DNA from: an uncultured bacterium
GTDB lineage: Bacteria > Bacillota_I > Bacilli_A > Acholeplasmatales > Anaeroplasmataceae
Assembly: GCA_949293265.1 (NCBI GenBank)
Contig: CASFCK010000001.1
Location: 1-64,000 of the forward strand
Length of the DNA stretch: 64,000 nt
Reading direction: 5' to 3'
Shown one piece after another: positions 27,969 through 37,747 of this stretch; the stretch's first letter is position 1; each line of letters opens with the position of its first letter. Under the pieces are notes generated by a model, which was not told the origin of the DNA, searched no databases, and saw nothing but the letters and a program-made list of their open reading frames with translations. A program made the translations under genes and the position numbers.

Positions 27969-28793
27969 ATAATCATAGATATTTTTAACTAATGACATAG
28001 GTGTAGAAGCTCCGCTTGTTATGCCTATGTTTTGAAATTTAGTTAAATCGTATTTCTTTAAGTCATCTAAATTAGATATTAAAATTGAATTTGTTTTACT
28101 TAAGGCTAGTTCATATAGCCTTTTTGTATTGCTTGAATGAATATCCCCTACAACTATAATTAAATCATAATTACTATTTAATACTGCAACTTGTCTTTTA
28201 GTTGTAGCTAAGCAAATTTTATTATCTATTATTGCTTGAGGATATTTATTTTTAATATACTCGTAAATGGCTTTTAAATCTAAGGTTGAAAGAGTAGTTT
28301 GATTAGTTATATATATTTTATCATTATTAATATTTAATTTATCAATATCTTTAATATCTGCAACAAAATGAATGTTTTTAGCAATAGTTAACACAGCTTC
28401 ACTTTCACTATGATTATTTTTACCTACATATATTATTTCATATCCTAGTTTTATATATTCTTTAATTTTATTATGAATTAAAGAAACAACCGGACAAGTT
28501 GCATCAACAATAGTTAACCCTCGCATTCTAGCATCAGCAATTAAAGATTCATCAGTACCATGGGCTTGAAATATTAAGGTACCCTTAGTTATATTTTTAA
28601 TATCATCTTTATGATGTTCATCGATAATTATAACTCCTTGTTTTAAATATTTTTCCATAACAAGGTCATTATGAATTAATTTTCCGACTAAATAATAGGG
28701 CTTTTCTAAATCTGCTTTAAGGGCGTTGTCTAATAATTTAATTGCTCGTTTAACGCCCATACAATAACTTTGAGGTTCAATTAATTTGACCAT
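27957..28793 (-). CDS. ispH: 4-hydroxy-3-methylbut-2-enyl diphosphate reductase
   Basis: A 278-residue IspH (LytB), the last MEP-pathway enzyme, making IPP and DMAPP through a [4Fe-4S] cluster. The three cluster cysteines are visible in SYCMGVKRA, DATCPVV and KICLATTKRQ. The EPQSYCMGVKRA opening and the SHGTDE-like QAHGTDE segment are typical. With dxs it shows that isoprenoids are made by MEP here. It is monocistronic and divergent from the helicase gene. Confidence 0.96.
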   Translation of the reverse strand: MVKLIEPQSYCMGVKRAIKLLDNALKADLEKPYYLVGKLIHNDLVMEKYLKQGVIIIDEHHKDDIKNITKGTLIFQAHGTDESLIADARMRGLTIVDATCPVVSLIHNKIKEYIKLGYEIIYVGKNNHSESEAVLTIAKNIHFVADIKDIDKLNINNDKIYITNQTTLSTLDLKAIYEYIKNKYPQAIIDNKICLATTKRQVAVLNSNYDLIIVVGDIHSSNTKRLYELALSKTNSILISNLDDLKKYDLTKFQNIGITSGASTPMSLVKNIYDYLIK

Positions 28794-28890
28794 ATTATCA
28801 CCACTTTTATTCTAGCACATAATCTATTTAGTGTCTATTTTTATACTTGAAAAAAGAAGTAAATTAAGCTAAAATTAGAAAGGTGTTAAC

Positions 28891-30177
28891 ATGCAAAAAT
28901 ATCTTAAACATGATTTTATAATAAATAATTTAATTAAAGAAAATATTACAGAACTAATGCCTGTCCAAATTAGAATGTTAGAAGAATTTGCTAAATCTAA
29001 AAATATAATTTTAACATCTAAAACAGGTAGTGGTAAGACTTTGGCTTATCTTTTACCAATCTTAAATGAGCTTGATTTTGCTGTAAAAAAATTACAATTA
29101 TTAATTTTATTACCTACTAATGAATTAGCATATCAAACTTATTTAGTAGTTAAATCATTATTACAAGGTGAAAATATTGATATTCGCCTATATGATTCTA
29201 ATACTGCTTCAAAAGACGAGGTTGTTAAATTAAATAAGAAACAACCCCAAATCGTAATTGGCACGATAGGTAAGATATTTGATCTAAGCATTAAGCAAAA
29301 TGCTTTAAAAATCCATGAACTTAATTTTTTTGTTTTAGATGAAGCTGATATGGCTTTAGATAATGGTTTTAGAGAAGAATTAGATGATATTTTAGTGTTA
29401 GTTACTGAAGCTAAGAAAATATTTGTTTCAGCTACGATTCGTAAAGAATTAGAAAATTTAATTAAAAAATATGCTTTATATGCTAATTATATTAATTTTG
29501 ATGATATGTTAGATACTAAAATTGAACATATTTGGATACCTGTAAGATATAATGAAAGAATAGATGTATTAAATAATTTATTACGAGTTATTAATCCTTA
29601 TTTATGTTTGATTTTTGTTAGTAAGAAGGAAAATATTCAATTTGTATATAATGATTTAGCTAACAAAGGCTATAACTGCACAATGATTAGTTCTAATATG
29701 AGTATAAGAGAGCGTAAAAGAATTTTACGCGAGATTAATGATTTGAGATATCAATATATTGTAACAAGTGATATTTTAGCTCGTGGTATTGATATTAAAG
29801 GTGTTAGTCATATTATTTCTTATGATCTACCATATGATTTTGAATTTTATATTCATCGTTCGGGTAGAACAGCTAGAATGAATAGAGATGGTATTAGTTA
29901 TGCCTTATATGATAAGTTAGATGATAATTATTTAGATTTATTAGCTAAAAGAGGAATAAAGCCTATTTATATGGATATCGTTGGTGATGAATTAGTTCCA
30001 TATAAAGGTAGGAATGTTAGAAAAAATAGACGATTAGATAAAACAAATTATCATAATTTAGCTAGTAAGATGATTCCAAAAAGTAAAAAAGTAAAACCAG
30101 GTCACAATAAAAAAAGAATGGCTGAAATTGAAAAGTTAGCTAATATTTTAAAAAATAAAGACAAAAAAAGGGGATAA
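28891..30177 (+). CDS. DEAD-box RNA helicase
   Basis: A 428-residue helicase. The Q-like MPVQIRMLEEF, motif I SKTGSGKT, motif II VLDEADM, motif III SAT, and motif VI HRSGRTARM are complete. The C-terminal 60 residues are strongly basic (KNRRLDKTNYH, then SKKVKPGHNKKR), as in CshA/CshB-type helicases acting on mRNA decay or ribosome assembly. The DegV gene follows after 3 bases, in one operon. Confidence 0.92.
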   Translation: MQKYLKHDFIINNLIKENITELMPVQIRMLEEFAKSKNIILTSKTGSGKTLAYLLPILNELDFAVKKLQLLILLPTNELAYQTYLVVKSLLQGENIDIRLYDSNTASKDEVVKLNKKQPQIVIGTIGKIFDLSIKQNALKIHELNFFVLDEADMALDNGFREELDDILVLVTEAKKIFVSATIRKELENLIKKYALYANYINFDDMLDTKIEHIWIPVRYNERIDVLNNLLRVINPYLCLIFVSKKENIQFVYNDLANKGYNCTMISSNMSIRERKRILREINDLRYQYIVTSDILARGIDIKGVSHIISYDLPYDFEFYIHRSGRTARMNRDGISYALYDKLDDNYLDLLAKRGIKPIYMDIVGDELVPYKGRNVRKNRRLDKTNYHNLASKMIPKSKKVKPGHNKKRMAEIEKLANILKNKDKKRG

Positions 30178-30180
30178 AAT

Positions 30181-31053
30181 ATGCGAGACTACATAATAAT
30201 TACTGATTCAACTACAGATTTGCCTGCTAGTTATGCATTAGAAAATAATCTTGTTGTTATACCAATGAAATTTAGTATGGATGGCAAAGAATATTCTAAT
30301 TATCTTGATGAAAGAGAAATGACTAATAAAGAATTTTATGAAAATGAACGTAATAATAAAATTGCTAAAACTGCTCAATTAACTATGTATGAAATTGAAG
30401 ATGTTTATCGTAAATATTTAGACCAAGGTCTAGATATTTTAGCGATTGGTTTTTCTTCAGGTTTATCAGGAACTTTTAATTCTATGCGTTTAGCTAAGGA
30501 AGAATTAGAAGAAGAATATAAAGATGCAAAAATTGTTATTATTGATTCTCTTTGTGCATCATTAGGAGAAGGCTTATTTGTTTATTATGCTGTTGAGAAT
30601 AAGAAAAAAGGTTTGTCTTTAACCGATAATGAAAAAAACTTATTAGAATTAAGACCGCATTTATGTCATTGGTTTACAGTCTTAAATTTAGAAACTTTAC
30701 GTAGAGGTGGAAGAGTTTCTAATGTTGCGGCTTTTGTTGCTGATACACTTAATATTAAACCGGTATTACATGTTGATGATGCTGGTCATCTAATTGCAAT
30801 GCGTAAAACTATTGGACGTAAAAGAAGTTTATTAGCTTTAGTTGATAAATTAGAAGAAACAATTGATCGAAAAGAACCACAAATGATTATGATTGGACAT
30901 GGTGATTGTTTAGATGATGCATTATTTGTAGCAGAAGAAGTTAAAAAAAGAGTAGCAGTAAAAGATGTGTTAATCAATTGTATTGGACCGGTAATTGGGG
31001 CTCATTCAGGTCCGGGAACATTGGCGTTGTTCTTTGTTGGTTCTAAACGTTAA
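30181..31053 (+). CDS. DegV family fatty-acid-binding protein (FakB-like)
   Basis: A 290-residue DegV protein. The opening IITDSTTDLPASYALENNL, the fatty-acid-binding loop GFSSGLSGTFNS and the late ETLRRGGRVSN and IGPVIGAHSGPGTLALFF segments are conserved. Family members such as FakB hand exogenous fatty acids to the kinase FakA, not found in this window. It is cotranscribed with the helicase. Confidence 0.9.
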   Translation: MRDYIIITDSTTDLPASYALENNLVVIPMKFSMDGKEYSNYLDEREMTNKEFYENERNNKIAKTAQLTMYEIEDVYRKYLDQGLDILAIGFSSGLSGTFNSMRLAKEELEEEYKDAKIVIIDSLCASLGEGLFVYYAVENKKKGLSLTDNEKNLLELRPHLCHWFTVLNLETLRRGGRVSNVAAFVADTLNIKPVLHVDDAGHLIAMRKTIGRKRSLLALVDKLEETIDRKEPQMIMIGHGDCLDDALFVAEEVKKRVAVKDVLINCIGPVIGAHSGPGTLALFFVGSKR

Positions 31054-31078
31054 AAAAGTCACTGTTGTGACTTTTTTT
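31052..31078. terminator. Bidirectional terminator between DegV gene and pectate lyase gene
   Basis: Stem AAAAAAGTCAC/GTGACTTTTTT with a TGTT loop, with T runs on both strands. The stop codon of the convergent minus-strand gene lies at its edge (31077-31079). Confidence 0.85.
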
Positions 31079-34000
31079 ATGGTTTTATAATAATTAAAAA
31101 TAAGTTTATTGAATCGCCTTTTGTGATAGTTATTTCACCATTAATTGTAGTATAAAAGAGTCCGTCATCATTCGGACATATTATTTTTTTATCATTTATT
31201 TTAATATAATCATCTTTTACGGCATCGGTATATAAATATAATTCAGCATTTGAACTATTAATTATAATCGATGTTGCAGTTTCAATTTTTAGGCAAGTTT
31301 TATATGTGATATCTTCATATATTAATTCGCCTTTAGATGTGCTAGTGTTTCCGCTAATAGTAATGAAATCATAGTTTTTATAATTAGTATTTTCGTTACC
31401 AAAACTTATTATAATTTGATTGTTAATAATTGAATCATAGTTTTTAAGTATAGTTTCATATTTAGCTATATGTTCATCAGATAGTATGCTTAATTGTAGA
31501 TGATTTAAGCTTTGGTATATAGTTTGCAATTCATTTATCTTTAAACCATCTTTTATAGATAAATTAAATTCATCTAATGAAGATAGAATACTAATAAACT
31601 TATGGCTAACTAAATAGGACTTTAGAGCTGTTATTCCGTTATTTAATTTATTTATTAATTCAATATCTATGTTGATATTGCCTAATTCAGTATATTTTGT
31701 ATAAACATCTTGATATGCTTTTAAGGCGTAATCTATAGCTTCTACATTAAATTTATCGATTTGATTATAATCAATTAAATTCTTTATTTCTGTAATAATT
31801 TTATTCAGAGAAATATTATTAAAAGTTTCTTCAGCCTTTATTAAGTCATTGTAGTTTGTAACTAGTTTTTCTAGATCAGATGGAAGTAAATTATAGGCTT
31901 CTCTAGCTATTTTAATCAACATTAAACTATTTTCATTAACAACACCAATCTTAGATATTAAATTAATCACATTTTCAACTTCTAAAGCTTGAATTTTTGT
32001 ATAGGCTGCATCTAATTTTAGATATAATTCTGCAGAAATTTGTTTTTTATCTTTTTCAGATAAATTACTATAGAGTTTATAGGTATTATAGATTTGTTCT
32101 TTATTACTTATAGTAATATTATTAGGTAGATTATTAATAGCATTAATAGTTTGTTCAAGTTTAGTGGTTTCTTGAATAAATTCTAAATACGATACACTAA
32201 TTTCTTTATTTTTAATACCAGAAGCTAAAATATAAGTACCACTAGGTAAGGTGATTTCAGCATCACCGATTAATTTACTTAAATATAATTTTCCAAAATT
32301 ATCAATTAATTCAGCACCTTGTTCTTTAGTTTTGGCGCTAACAGTTATTTTCATTGTTGTCTTTGTGCTTAGAGTAAAGGTTATAATTTGACCTTTGCCG
32401 CTAATTTGGTTTTGATTTGAATTAGTTATATTTGTAAAAATTATATTATTTAAATTTGTTGTCTCATTTGTCCTTATTTTTGAAAAATCAATAATTAGAT
32501 TTTTAGCATCTATATTCACGGAAGTAGGAGGTAAATTTTCAGCCATTTGGGTATTTTTTAAAGCATTATAATTATGCGTTCCGGAATTCTTAATAACTTC
32601 TTGTCTTGCGGTTAAAGGATCAGTTAAATAATAGTCATTTAAATAAAATAATTGGGCATTATTTTCAAAAGCAGTATAGGAAGTTTGGTCATAATAACAA
32701 TTGCTATTTACTAAATCTAATCTATCATTAACTTGATTTGGTAACCCTTCATAACAAGAGAAGAAGACATTGTTATAAAATTTAGTAGTACCACTAGTAT
32801 TATTATTATCAACTATTTGTTTACAACCATCAAAATAATTGCTTTCGGCAAAAATATAACAATTGGCTCGGGCTGAAATTACATAGTTAATTTTGCCAGT
32901 ATAATCCTTATCAACCGATATATAGTTATTATAAAAGTGAATATTAGCTTGTCTAGCTAATGGTTGTCTAGATAGACAATTATGCCACCAATTATGGTGC
33001 ATGGAGATGTTATATTGTAAAGAAGTATCACTAGAACCAATTAAATTGGTTTTATGGCAATCCTTAAGATAATTATAGGAAAAAGTATAATAAAGACCTC
33101 GTTTGAAATCGCAAGATCCATCACCTTCAGCTTTATCTGATTCAGCTGGGTTAGCACAGTAACCAGGCAAAAATACATTATTATGAATCCAACATCTAGA
33201 AACAGGTACGGTAATTAGATTATTTTCTTGTTTACCTTCCATTCCAATTGCATCTTCAGGATAATTTGCAAACGATAGATTTCTTACTTCAAAACTTTCA
33301 CCAGTAGAAACGCCATATTTAGTTGTAGTATTACTATTAGCTATAAAATGTATACCAAAGCCATAAAATCCAGCATTTTCACCTATACCTTCAATAGTTA
33401 AATTAAATGCATCAACCATTCTTGCCATCCGACCATTATCGCCTACACTACCACCAAACGCAGTTGAATTATAGGCAGTTAGTCCAGTGATTAAGCTTTT
33501 ACTAGAATCGGTTTTGTCCTCAGCATTGACTAAATCTAAAACCCTAATGTTTACGGCACCGTAATCAAGACAAGCGGCCTTAATACCATATTTTGATTTT
33601 TCATCATATTGGCGATTATTTAAGAAATAGCCTATACTAGTATCAGTGTTATTTTTAAAATATTTACTAATATCAGTTTTATTTAATGTATTAGTTTTTT
33701 TATCATATACATAAGCATAATCTAAGATGTTATTTTTATTACTGTCACTTAAATAGATTACTAAAGTTTTATCTTTTAGTGATCCATCATCTAAATAGGC
33801 ACCTATACCGTTAGTATAATTAAAATGGGCATAACCAGATCTATCGTAATTATTTACTTCTAAGTTTGAAATGGTAATTTCATCATCAGCCAATTTAATT
33901 TTTAAATTATATGTGCCATTAGTTAGTCCTATAATATCAACTCTTACTTTATTATCTATTAATCTAATTAGATTATGATCAGCATTATACCAACTTGTAG

Positions 34001-34775
34001 AGCCATTTTTTGCATATTTAACACTAAGGGAATCGATATTTGTTGCATTGATAATAACATATAGACCCTCTTCATAAGTTTGATAATCGGCAATAAAATT
34101 TAGATTTTGTTTAATATAGCCACAAGAACATTTATTATTAACAAAATTATGTTTTTCCTTATAAATAACCTTATCACAATTAACACATTCTTCATAATGA
34201 TAAGTATCATCATATTTAATTTCATATTGATGTTGTTGAAGTGGAAGAAGAATAGATTCATAAGTAACTTCCTTATCACCAGATTCATCGCTAAAATATA
34301 AATGACAGTTTTGACATTGATAACTAAGCTTATGACCTGGTTTAAGGCAAGTCGAGCTTGTTTCAGGAAGTAAGACCAGATTGTGTTTGCCAAGATTAAT
34401 AATTTCATCTAGATCGGTTAATTTCAAGCCTTTTTCATCGAGATAATAATTATGACAAGTAGCACATTCATAATAATTTATAATATTATTTTGACATTTA
34501 TCGTAAATCTTTTTTTCTAAATTATGGGTATGCGAAGTTAATTCATAACCACAATATTCACAAATGTTAGCTTTGAAGTTATGTTTTTCGATAATTTTAT
34601 AATCACAGCTTTTACATGTTTTTTCATGAGTATCTATATCGATAGGGATATATATATATTCATGTTTGTGGAAATTTTTGTGGGAATTATTAATTACAAC
34701 TATAGTAGTTATTATCCCAATTGTTAGAAAAAAAAGAAGAGAAAAAAATATAATAGACTTGAGTTTTTTATTCAT
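31077..34775 (-). CDS. Large surface protein with PL1-type pectate-lyase domain
   Basis: A 1232-residue protein. Residues 7-29 are a signal or anchor helix. Residues 46-220 hold repeated zinc-ribbon-like CxxC pairs (CKSC, CEYC, CATC, CQNC, CVNC) flanked by His. A right-handed beta-helix domain (about 400-700) follows with PL1 pectate-lyase hallmarks: GDGSCDFKRG, DCHKTNLIGSSD and the RQPLAR motif near 597 followed by NIHFYNN. Residues about 870-1130 are helical FIVAR-like repeats (AINNLPNNITI, AREAYNLLPSDL). No LPxTG sorting signal is seen. ATG at 34775 follows AAAGG. Pectin or other uronate-polymer cleavage is inferred. Confidence 0.75.
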   Translation of the reverse strand: MNKKLKSIIFFSLLFFLTIGIITTIVVINNSHKNFHKHEYIYIPIDIDTHEKTCKSCDYKIIEKHNFKANICEYCGYELTSHTHNLEKKIYDKCQNNIINYYECATCHNYYLDEKGLKLTDLDEIINLGKHNLVLLPETSSTCLKPGHKLSYQCQNCHLYFSDESGDKEVTYESILLPLQQHQYEIKYDDTYHYEECVNCDKVIYKEKHNFVNNKCSCGYIKQNLNFIADYQTYEEGLYVIINATNIDSLSVKYAKNGSTSWYNADHNLIRLIDNKVRVDIIGLTNGTYNLKIKLADDEITISNLEVNNYDRSGYAHFNYTNGIGAYLDDGSLKDKTLVIYLSDSNKNNILDYAYVYDKKTNTLNKTDISKYFKNNTDTSIGYFLNNRQYDEKSKYGIKAACLDYGAVNIRVLDLVNAEDKTDSSKSLITGLTAYNSTAFGGSVGDNGRMARMVDAFNLTIEGIGENAGFYGFGIHFIANSNTTTKYGVSTGESFEVRNLSFANYPEDAIGMEGKQENNLITVPVSRCWIHNNVFLPGYCANPAESDKAEGDGSCDFKRGLYYTFSYNYLKDCHKTNLIGSSDTSLQYNISMHHNWWHNCLSRQPLARQANIHFYNNYISVDKDYTGKINYVISARANCYIFAESNYFDGCKQIVDNNNTSGTTKFYNNVFFSCYEGLPNQVNDRLDLVNSNCYYDQTSYTAFENNAQLFYLNDYYLTDPLTARQEVIKNSGTHNYNALKNTQMAENLPPTSVNIDAKNLIIDFSKIRTNETTNLNNIIFTNITNSNQNQISGKGQIITFTLSTKTTMKITVSAKTKEQGAELIDNFGKLYLSKLIGDAEITLPSGTYILASGIKNKEISVSYLEFIQETTKLEQTINAINNLPNNITISNKEQIYNTYKLYSNLSEKDKKQISAELYLKLDAAYTKIQALEVENVINLISKIGVVNENSLMLIKIAREAYNLLPSDLEKLVTNYNDLIKAEETFNNISLNKIITEIKNLIDYNQIDKFNVEAIDYALKAYQDVYTKYTELGNINIDIELINKLNNGITALKSYLVSHKFISILSSLDEFNLSIKDGLKINELQTIYQSLNHLQLSILSDEHIAKYETILKNYDSIINNQIIISFGNENTNYKNYDFITISGNTSTSKGELIYEDITYKTCLKIETATSIIINSSNAELYLYTDAVKDDYIKINDKKIICPNDDGLFYTTINGEITITKGDSINLFLIIIKP

Positions 34776-34794
34776 TATAATTACAACCTTTCTA

Positions 34795-34837
34795 TTAAAG
34801 CGCTTACATTGTAACATATTTTAATATAATCTGTCTA
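34795..34837 (-). promoter_or_regulatory. Promoter and candidate cre box for the pectate-lyase gene
   Basis: Minus strand: -35 TAGACA (34832-34837), 18-base spacer, -10 TACAAT (34808-34813), directly followed by TGTAAGCGCTTTAA (34795-34808). The latter fits the CcpA cre consensus TGWAANCGNTNWCA with one mismatch. A site at the transcription start would repress when preferred sugars are present. No ccpA gene is in the window, so regulation is inferred. Confidence 0.55.
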
Positions 34838-34842
34838 TAAAG

Positions 34843-34871
34843 AAAAAGCTAAAGCTACGAAAGCTTTAGCT
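34843..34871 (-). terminator. Terminator after glgC
   Basis: A 10-bp stem AGCTAAAGCT/AGCTTTAGCT (34847-34856 with 34862-34871) is followed by a T run on the minus strand, separating glgAC from the pectate-lyase promoter. Confidence 0.8.
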
Positions 34872-34877
34872 AAAAGA

Positions 34878-36110
34878 TTATTCTAATGATTCACCACTAT
34901 GTAAATGTTTAGTTTCAATTTTCTTTTTAGTAGCAGATGAAGGAATTCTAACATTACGTTCCACTACCGTGTTTTCAGGTAAAACTAAACGTTTACCAAT
35001 TACATTTATACCTGAATTTAAAACTTTTGGTTTGGCTTTATTTGGTGTGTAGTCATCACCTGTACCAATTACGCAGTTATCACCAATGATGGCTTCTTTA
35101 TCTATAATAGTATTTTCAATATGAACGTTTTTACCAATTTGAACATCATTCAAGATAACTGAATTTTTAACAACTGAACCCTCACCAACTTTAACGCCAG
35201 GAGAAAGAACACTATGATCAATTTTACCATAAATTTGATCACCATGAGAAACTAAAGAATCTTTAATACTTGCCTTATCACCTATTTTTACTGGAGGTAA
35301 GTCTTCGGATTTAGTATATATTTTCCATTTTGTATCATATAAATCGAGAGTGCAATCATCACTACATAGTTGTAGGTTAGCATCTAAATATGAATCATAT
35401 GTTCCTACATCTTTCCAATAGTCATAATATTCATATGCATATACCTTACTATTTTCAATCATATGTGGAATAATATGGTTACCAAAATCTAAATCTACGA
35501 TGTCTGGGTATGATTCAAGTTGTTTAACTAAGGCATCAGTGTTAAATACATAAATACCCATTGAAGCTTTATTAGATTTAGGTTGTTTTGGTTTTTCTTG
35601 GAATTTTGTTACTTGTAATTCATCATTAGTCTCAAGAATACCAAAACGGTTTGCCTCTTCGATTGGAACAATTTTAGCAGCGATTGTAACATCAGCACCA
35701 GTCGCTTTGTGTTGTTCAATCATTTTACGATAATCCATTTTATAAATATGATCACCTGATAAAATTAAAACGTATTTTGAAGCATAACGTTTTACGAATT
35801 CAATATTTTTTCTTACAGCATCAGCTGTACCTTCATACCAAGAATTATTAGGTTGAAGTAGTGTGACAAAAGAATCACGACGGTCTAAGTCCCAAGGTTT
35901 ACCAACACCGATGTGTTCATTTAGTGAAAGTGGTAAATATTGAGTTAAAATACCGATTTGGAAAATGCCACTATTTGTGCAGTTTGATAAGGCAAAATCA
36001 ATAATTCTGAATTTACCTGCAAAAGGTACTGCCGGTTTAGATCTTTTTTCTGATAGAATATCTAATCTAGAGCCTCTACCCCCTGCTAAAATTAAAGCTA
36101 AAGTTTCCAT
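34878..36110 (-). CDS. glgC: Glucose-1-phosphate adenylyltransferase
   Basis: A 410-residue GlgC that makes ADP-glucose from ATP and glucose-1-phosphate. The nucleotide-binding LAGGRGSRLDILSEKRSKPAV opening, the SGDHIYKMDY motif, FQEKPKQPKSNKASMGIYVF and a C-terminal left-handed beta-helix (VSHGDQIYG, VLSPGVKVGEGS) are present. It lies 11 bases downstream of glgA in one transcript. A GlgD-like regulatory subunit is not seen, so a homotetramer is likely. Confidence 0.95.
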   Translation of the reverse strand: METLALILAGGRGSRLDILSEKRSKPAVPFAGKFRIIDFALSNCTNSGIFQIGILTQYLPLSLNEHIGVGKPWDLDRRDSFVTLLQPNNSWYEGTADAVRKNIEFVKRYASKYVLILSGDHIYKMDYRKMIEQHKATGADVTIAAKIVPIEEANRFGILETNDELQVTKFQEKPKQPKSNKASMGIYVFNTDALVKQLESYPDIVDLDFGNHIIPHMIENSKVYAYEYYDYWKDVGTYDSYLDANLQLCSDDCTLDLYDTKWKIYTKSEDLPPVKIGDKASIKDSLVSHGDQIYGKIDHSVLSPGVKVGEGSVVKNSVILNDVQIGKNVHIENTIIDKEAIIGDNCVIGTGDDYTPNKAKPKVLNSGINVIGKRLVLPENTVVERNVRIPSSATKKKIETKHLHSGESLE

Positions 36111-36121
36111 AAATAACCTCC

Positions 36122-37531
36122 TTATAATAACTTATTATATAATTCTATATATGATTTAGCTGAAGAATTCCAGCTGAAATCCTGTTCCATAGCTCTTTTT
36201 ACTAGAGCATTCCATGCGTCTTTATTTTCATAAGTCGACATAGCTAAGAAAATAACATCCTTGAAGTTGTGTGCATTATAATTTGCGAAACTAAACCCAG
36301 TACCTTCACCAGTATATTGGTTGTATGGGATTACAGTATCTTTTAATCCGCCAGTTTCTCTAACTAATGGTAATGTACCATATCGCATAGCAATCATTTG
36401 ACCAAGACCACAAGGTTCAAATTTAGATGGCATTAAGAAAACATCACTTGCTGCATAAATTTTTTGAGCTAAAGGATCACTATATCCTATATATACTAAG
36501 AAACGGCCAGGATATTTAGCAGCTAAATAGTTGAAATAGTCTTCATATTTTTTATCGCCACTGCCTAATATGAAGAATGTTGCGTTAGAATAATAAAGCA
36601 CATCTTCTAAAATAGGCATAAACAAATCAACACCTTTTTGATCAACCAATCTAGAAACTAAACCAAATAATGGGGCTTCTAGGCTATTAGCATGATATTC
36701 AGTTAATAATTGACGTTTATTTTCTCTTTTTCCTTCGATAAAGGAATTTGAATCATAATTTTGATATAAGTTTTTATCAGTTGCTGGATTATATTTATCA
36801 ACATCTAAACCGTTTATGATTCCATAAAAATCATATTTACGAAGTTCTAATACTTTATTCATTTCATAACCATAATAATCAGTTAAAACCTCGTCTTTAT
36901 AGGTTGGACTAACAGTGTTAATAATATCAGATTCCATTATAGCAGTTTTCATAAAATTAACGCAGTTGTTAAATTCAAGACTATTAGAATAAGGCATAAA
37001 TAAAATATCTAAAAGATTTTTAGGGAAAATACCTTGATATTGAATATTATGAATAGAATAAACAGTTTTAATACGACGATATTCAGGATAATAATTGTAA
37101 TTAGCTTTTAAAATGTATGGTATTAACCCTGTTTGCCAATCATTATTATGAATAATATCAGGATAGAAGTTAGCAACTTTAATTGCTTCAAGAACCGCAA
37201 AACAAAAGAAGGCAAACCTTTCCCCATCATCACCATGACCATAAATTGTATCACGATTGAAATATTTATCACTATCAATAAAATAGTAGATTACCCCTTC
37301 GTTTTCAGCTTTAAATAGGCCTAAATATTCGTTATGGTCAGCAATTCTAACGTAAGCATAACCAATATATTCAGCTTGATTTTTTTCTTTGATTTTTTTG
37401 TAATAAGGCATTATTACCCTTACATCAATACCTTCTTTTTTTAAAGCTTTAGGTAATGCACCTATAACATCAGCTAAGCCACCAGTTTTAATATAAGGAG
37501 CGCCTTCACTAGCACAAATTAAAACGTTCAT
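36122..37531 (-). CDS. glgA: Glycogen synthase (ADP-glucose type, GT5)
   Basis: A 469-residue GlgA that elongates alpha-1,4-glucan. The ADP-glucose site KTGGLADVIGALPKAL is near residue 16, followed by HNNDWQTGL, and the C-terminal Rossmann domain has GLVSRLVDQKG and PSKFEPCGLGQMIAMRYGTLPLVRETGG. It is the first gene of glgA-glgC, driven by a promoter with a candidate cre box. glgB and glgP are not in the window. Confidence 0.96.
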   Translation of the reverse strand: MNVLICASEGAPYIKTGGLADVIGALPKALKKEGIDVRVIMPYYKKIKEKNQAEYIGYAYVRIADHNEYLGLFKAENEGVIYYFIDSDKYFNRDTIYGHGDDGERFAFFCFAVLEAIKVANFYPDIIHNNDWQTGLIPYILKANYNYYPEYRRIKTVYSIHNIQYQGIFPKNLLDILFMPYSNSLEFNNCVNFMKTAIMESDIINTVSPTYKDEVLTDYYGYEMNKVLELRKYDFYGIINGLDVDKYNPATDKNLYQNYDSNSFIEGKRENKRQLLTEYHANSLEAPLFGLVSRLVDQKGVDLFMPILEDVLYYSNATFFILGSGDKKYEDYFNYLAAKYPGRFLVYIGYSDPLAQKIYAASDVFLMPSKFEPCGLGQMIAMRYGTLPLVRETGGLKDTVIPYNQYTGEGTGFSFANYNAHNFKDVIFLAMSTYENKDAWNALVKRAMEQDFSWNSSAKSYIELYNKLL

Positions 37532-37562
37532 ATAAAAAATCCTTTCTTTTAATCTATTAATA

Positions 37563-37591
37563 ATTATACAATATTAAAAACGTTTTCACAA
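37563..37591 (-). promoter_or_regulatory. glgA promoter with candidate cre box
   Basis: Minus strand: -35 TTGTGA (37586-37591), 17-base spacer, -10 TATAAT (37563-37568). TGAAAACGTTTTTA at 37575-37588 fits the cre consensus with one mismatch and lies across the -35/spacer, where CcpA-type binding would block RNA polymerase. Confidence 0.55.
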
Positions 37592-37747
37592 TAGATTTTT
37601 TTGCTAGTTTTATCACTTTATGATATGCTTTTTCGATAGTAAAAAGAAATATTTACTAGATATATAAAATTATAAAATTAAATTATTGAAAAATTATTTT
37701 AATGATGCTATAATTCATAAGAAATGTTTCCTTAAGGAGTGTATATA

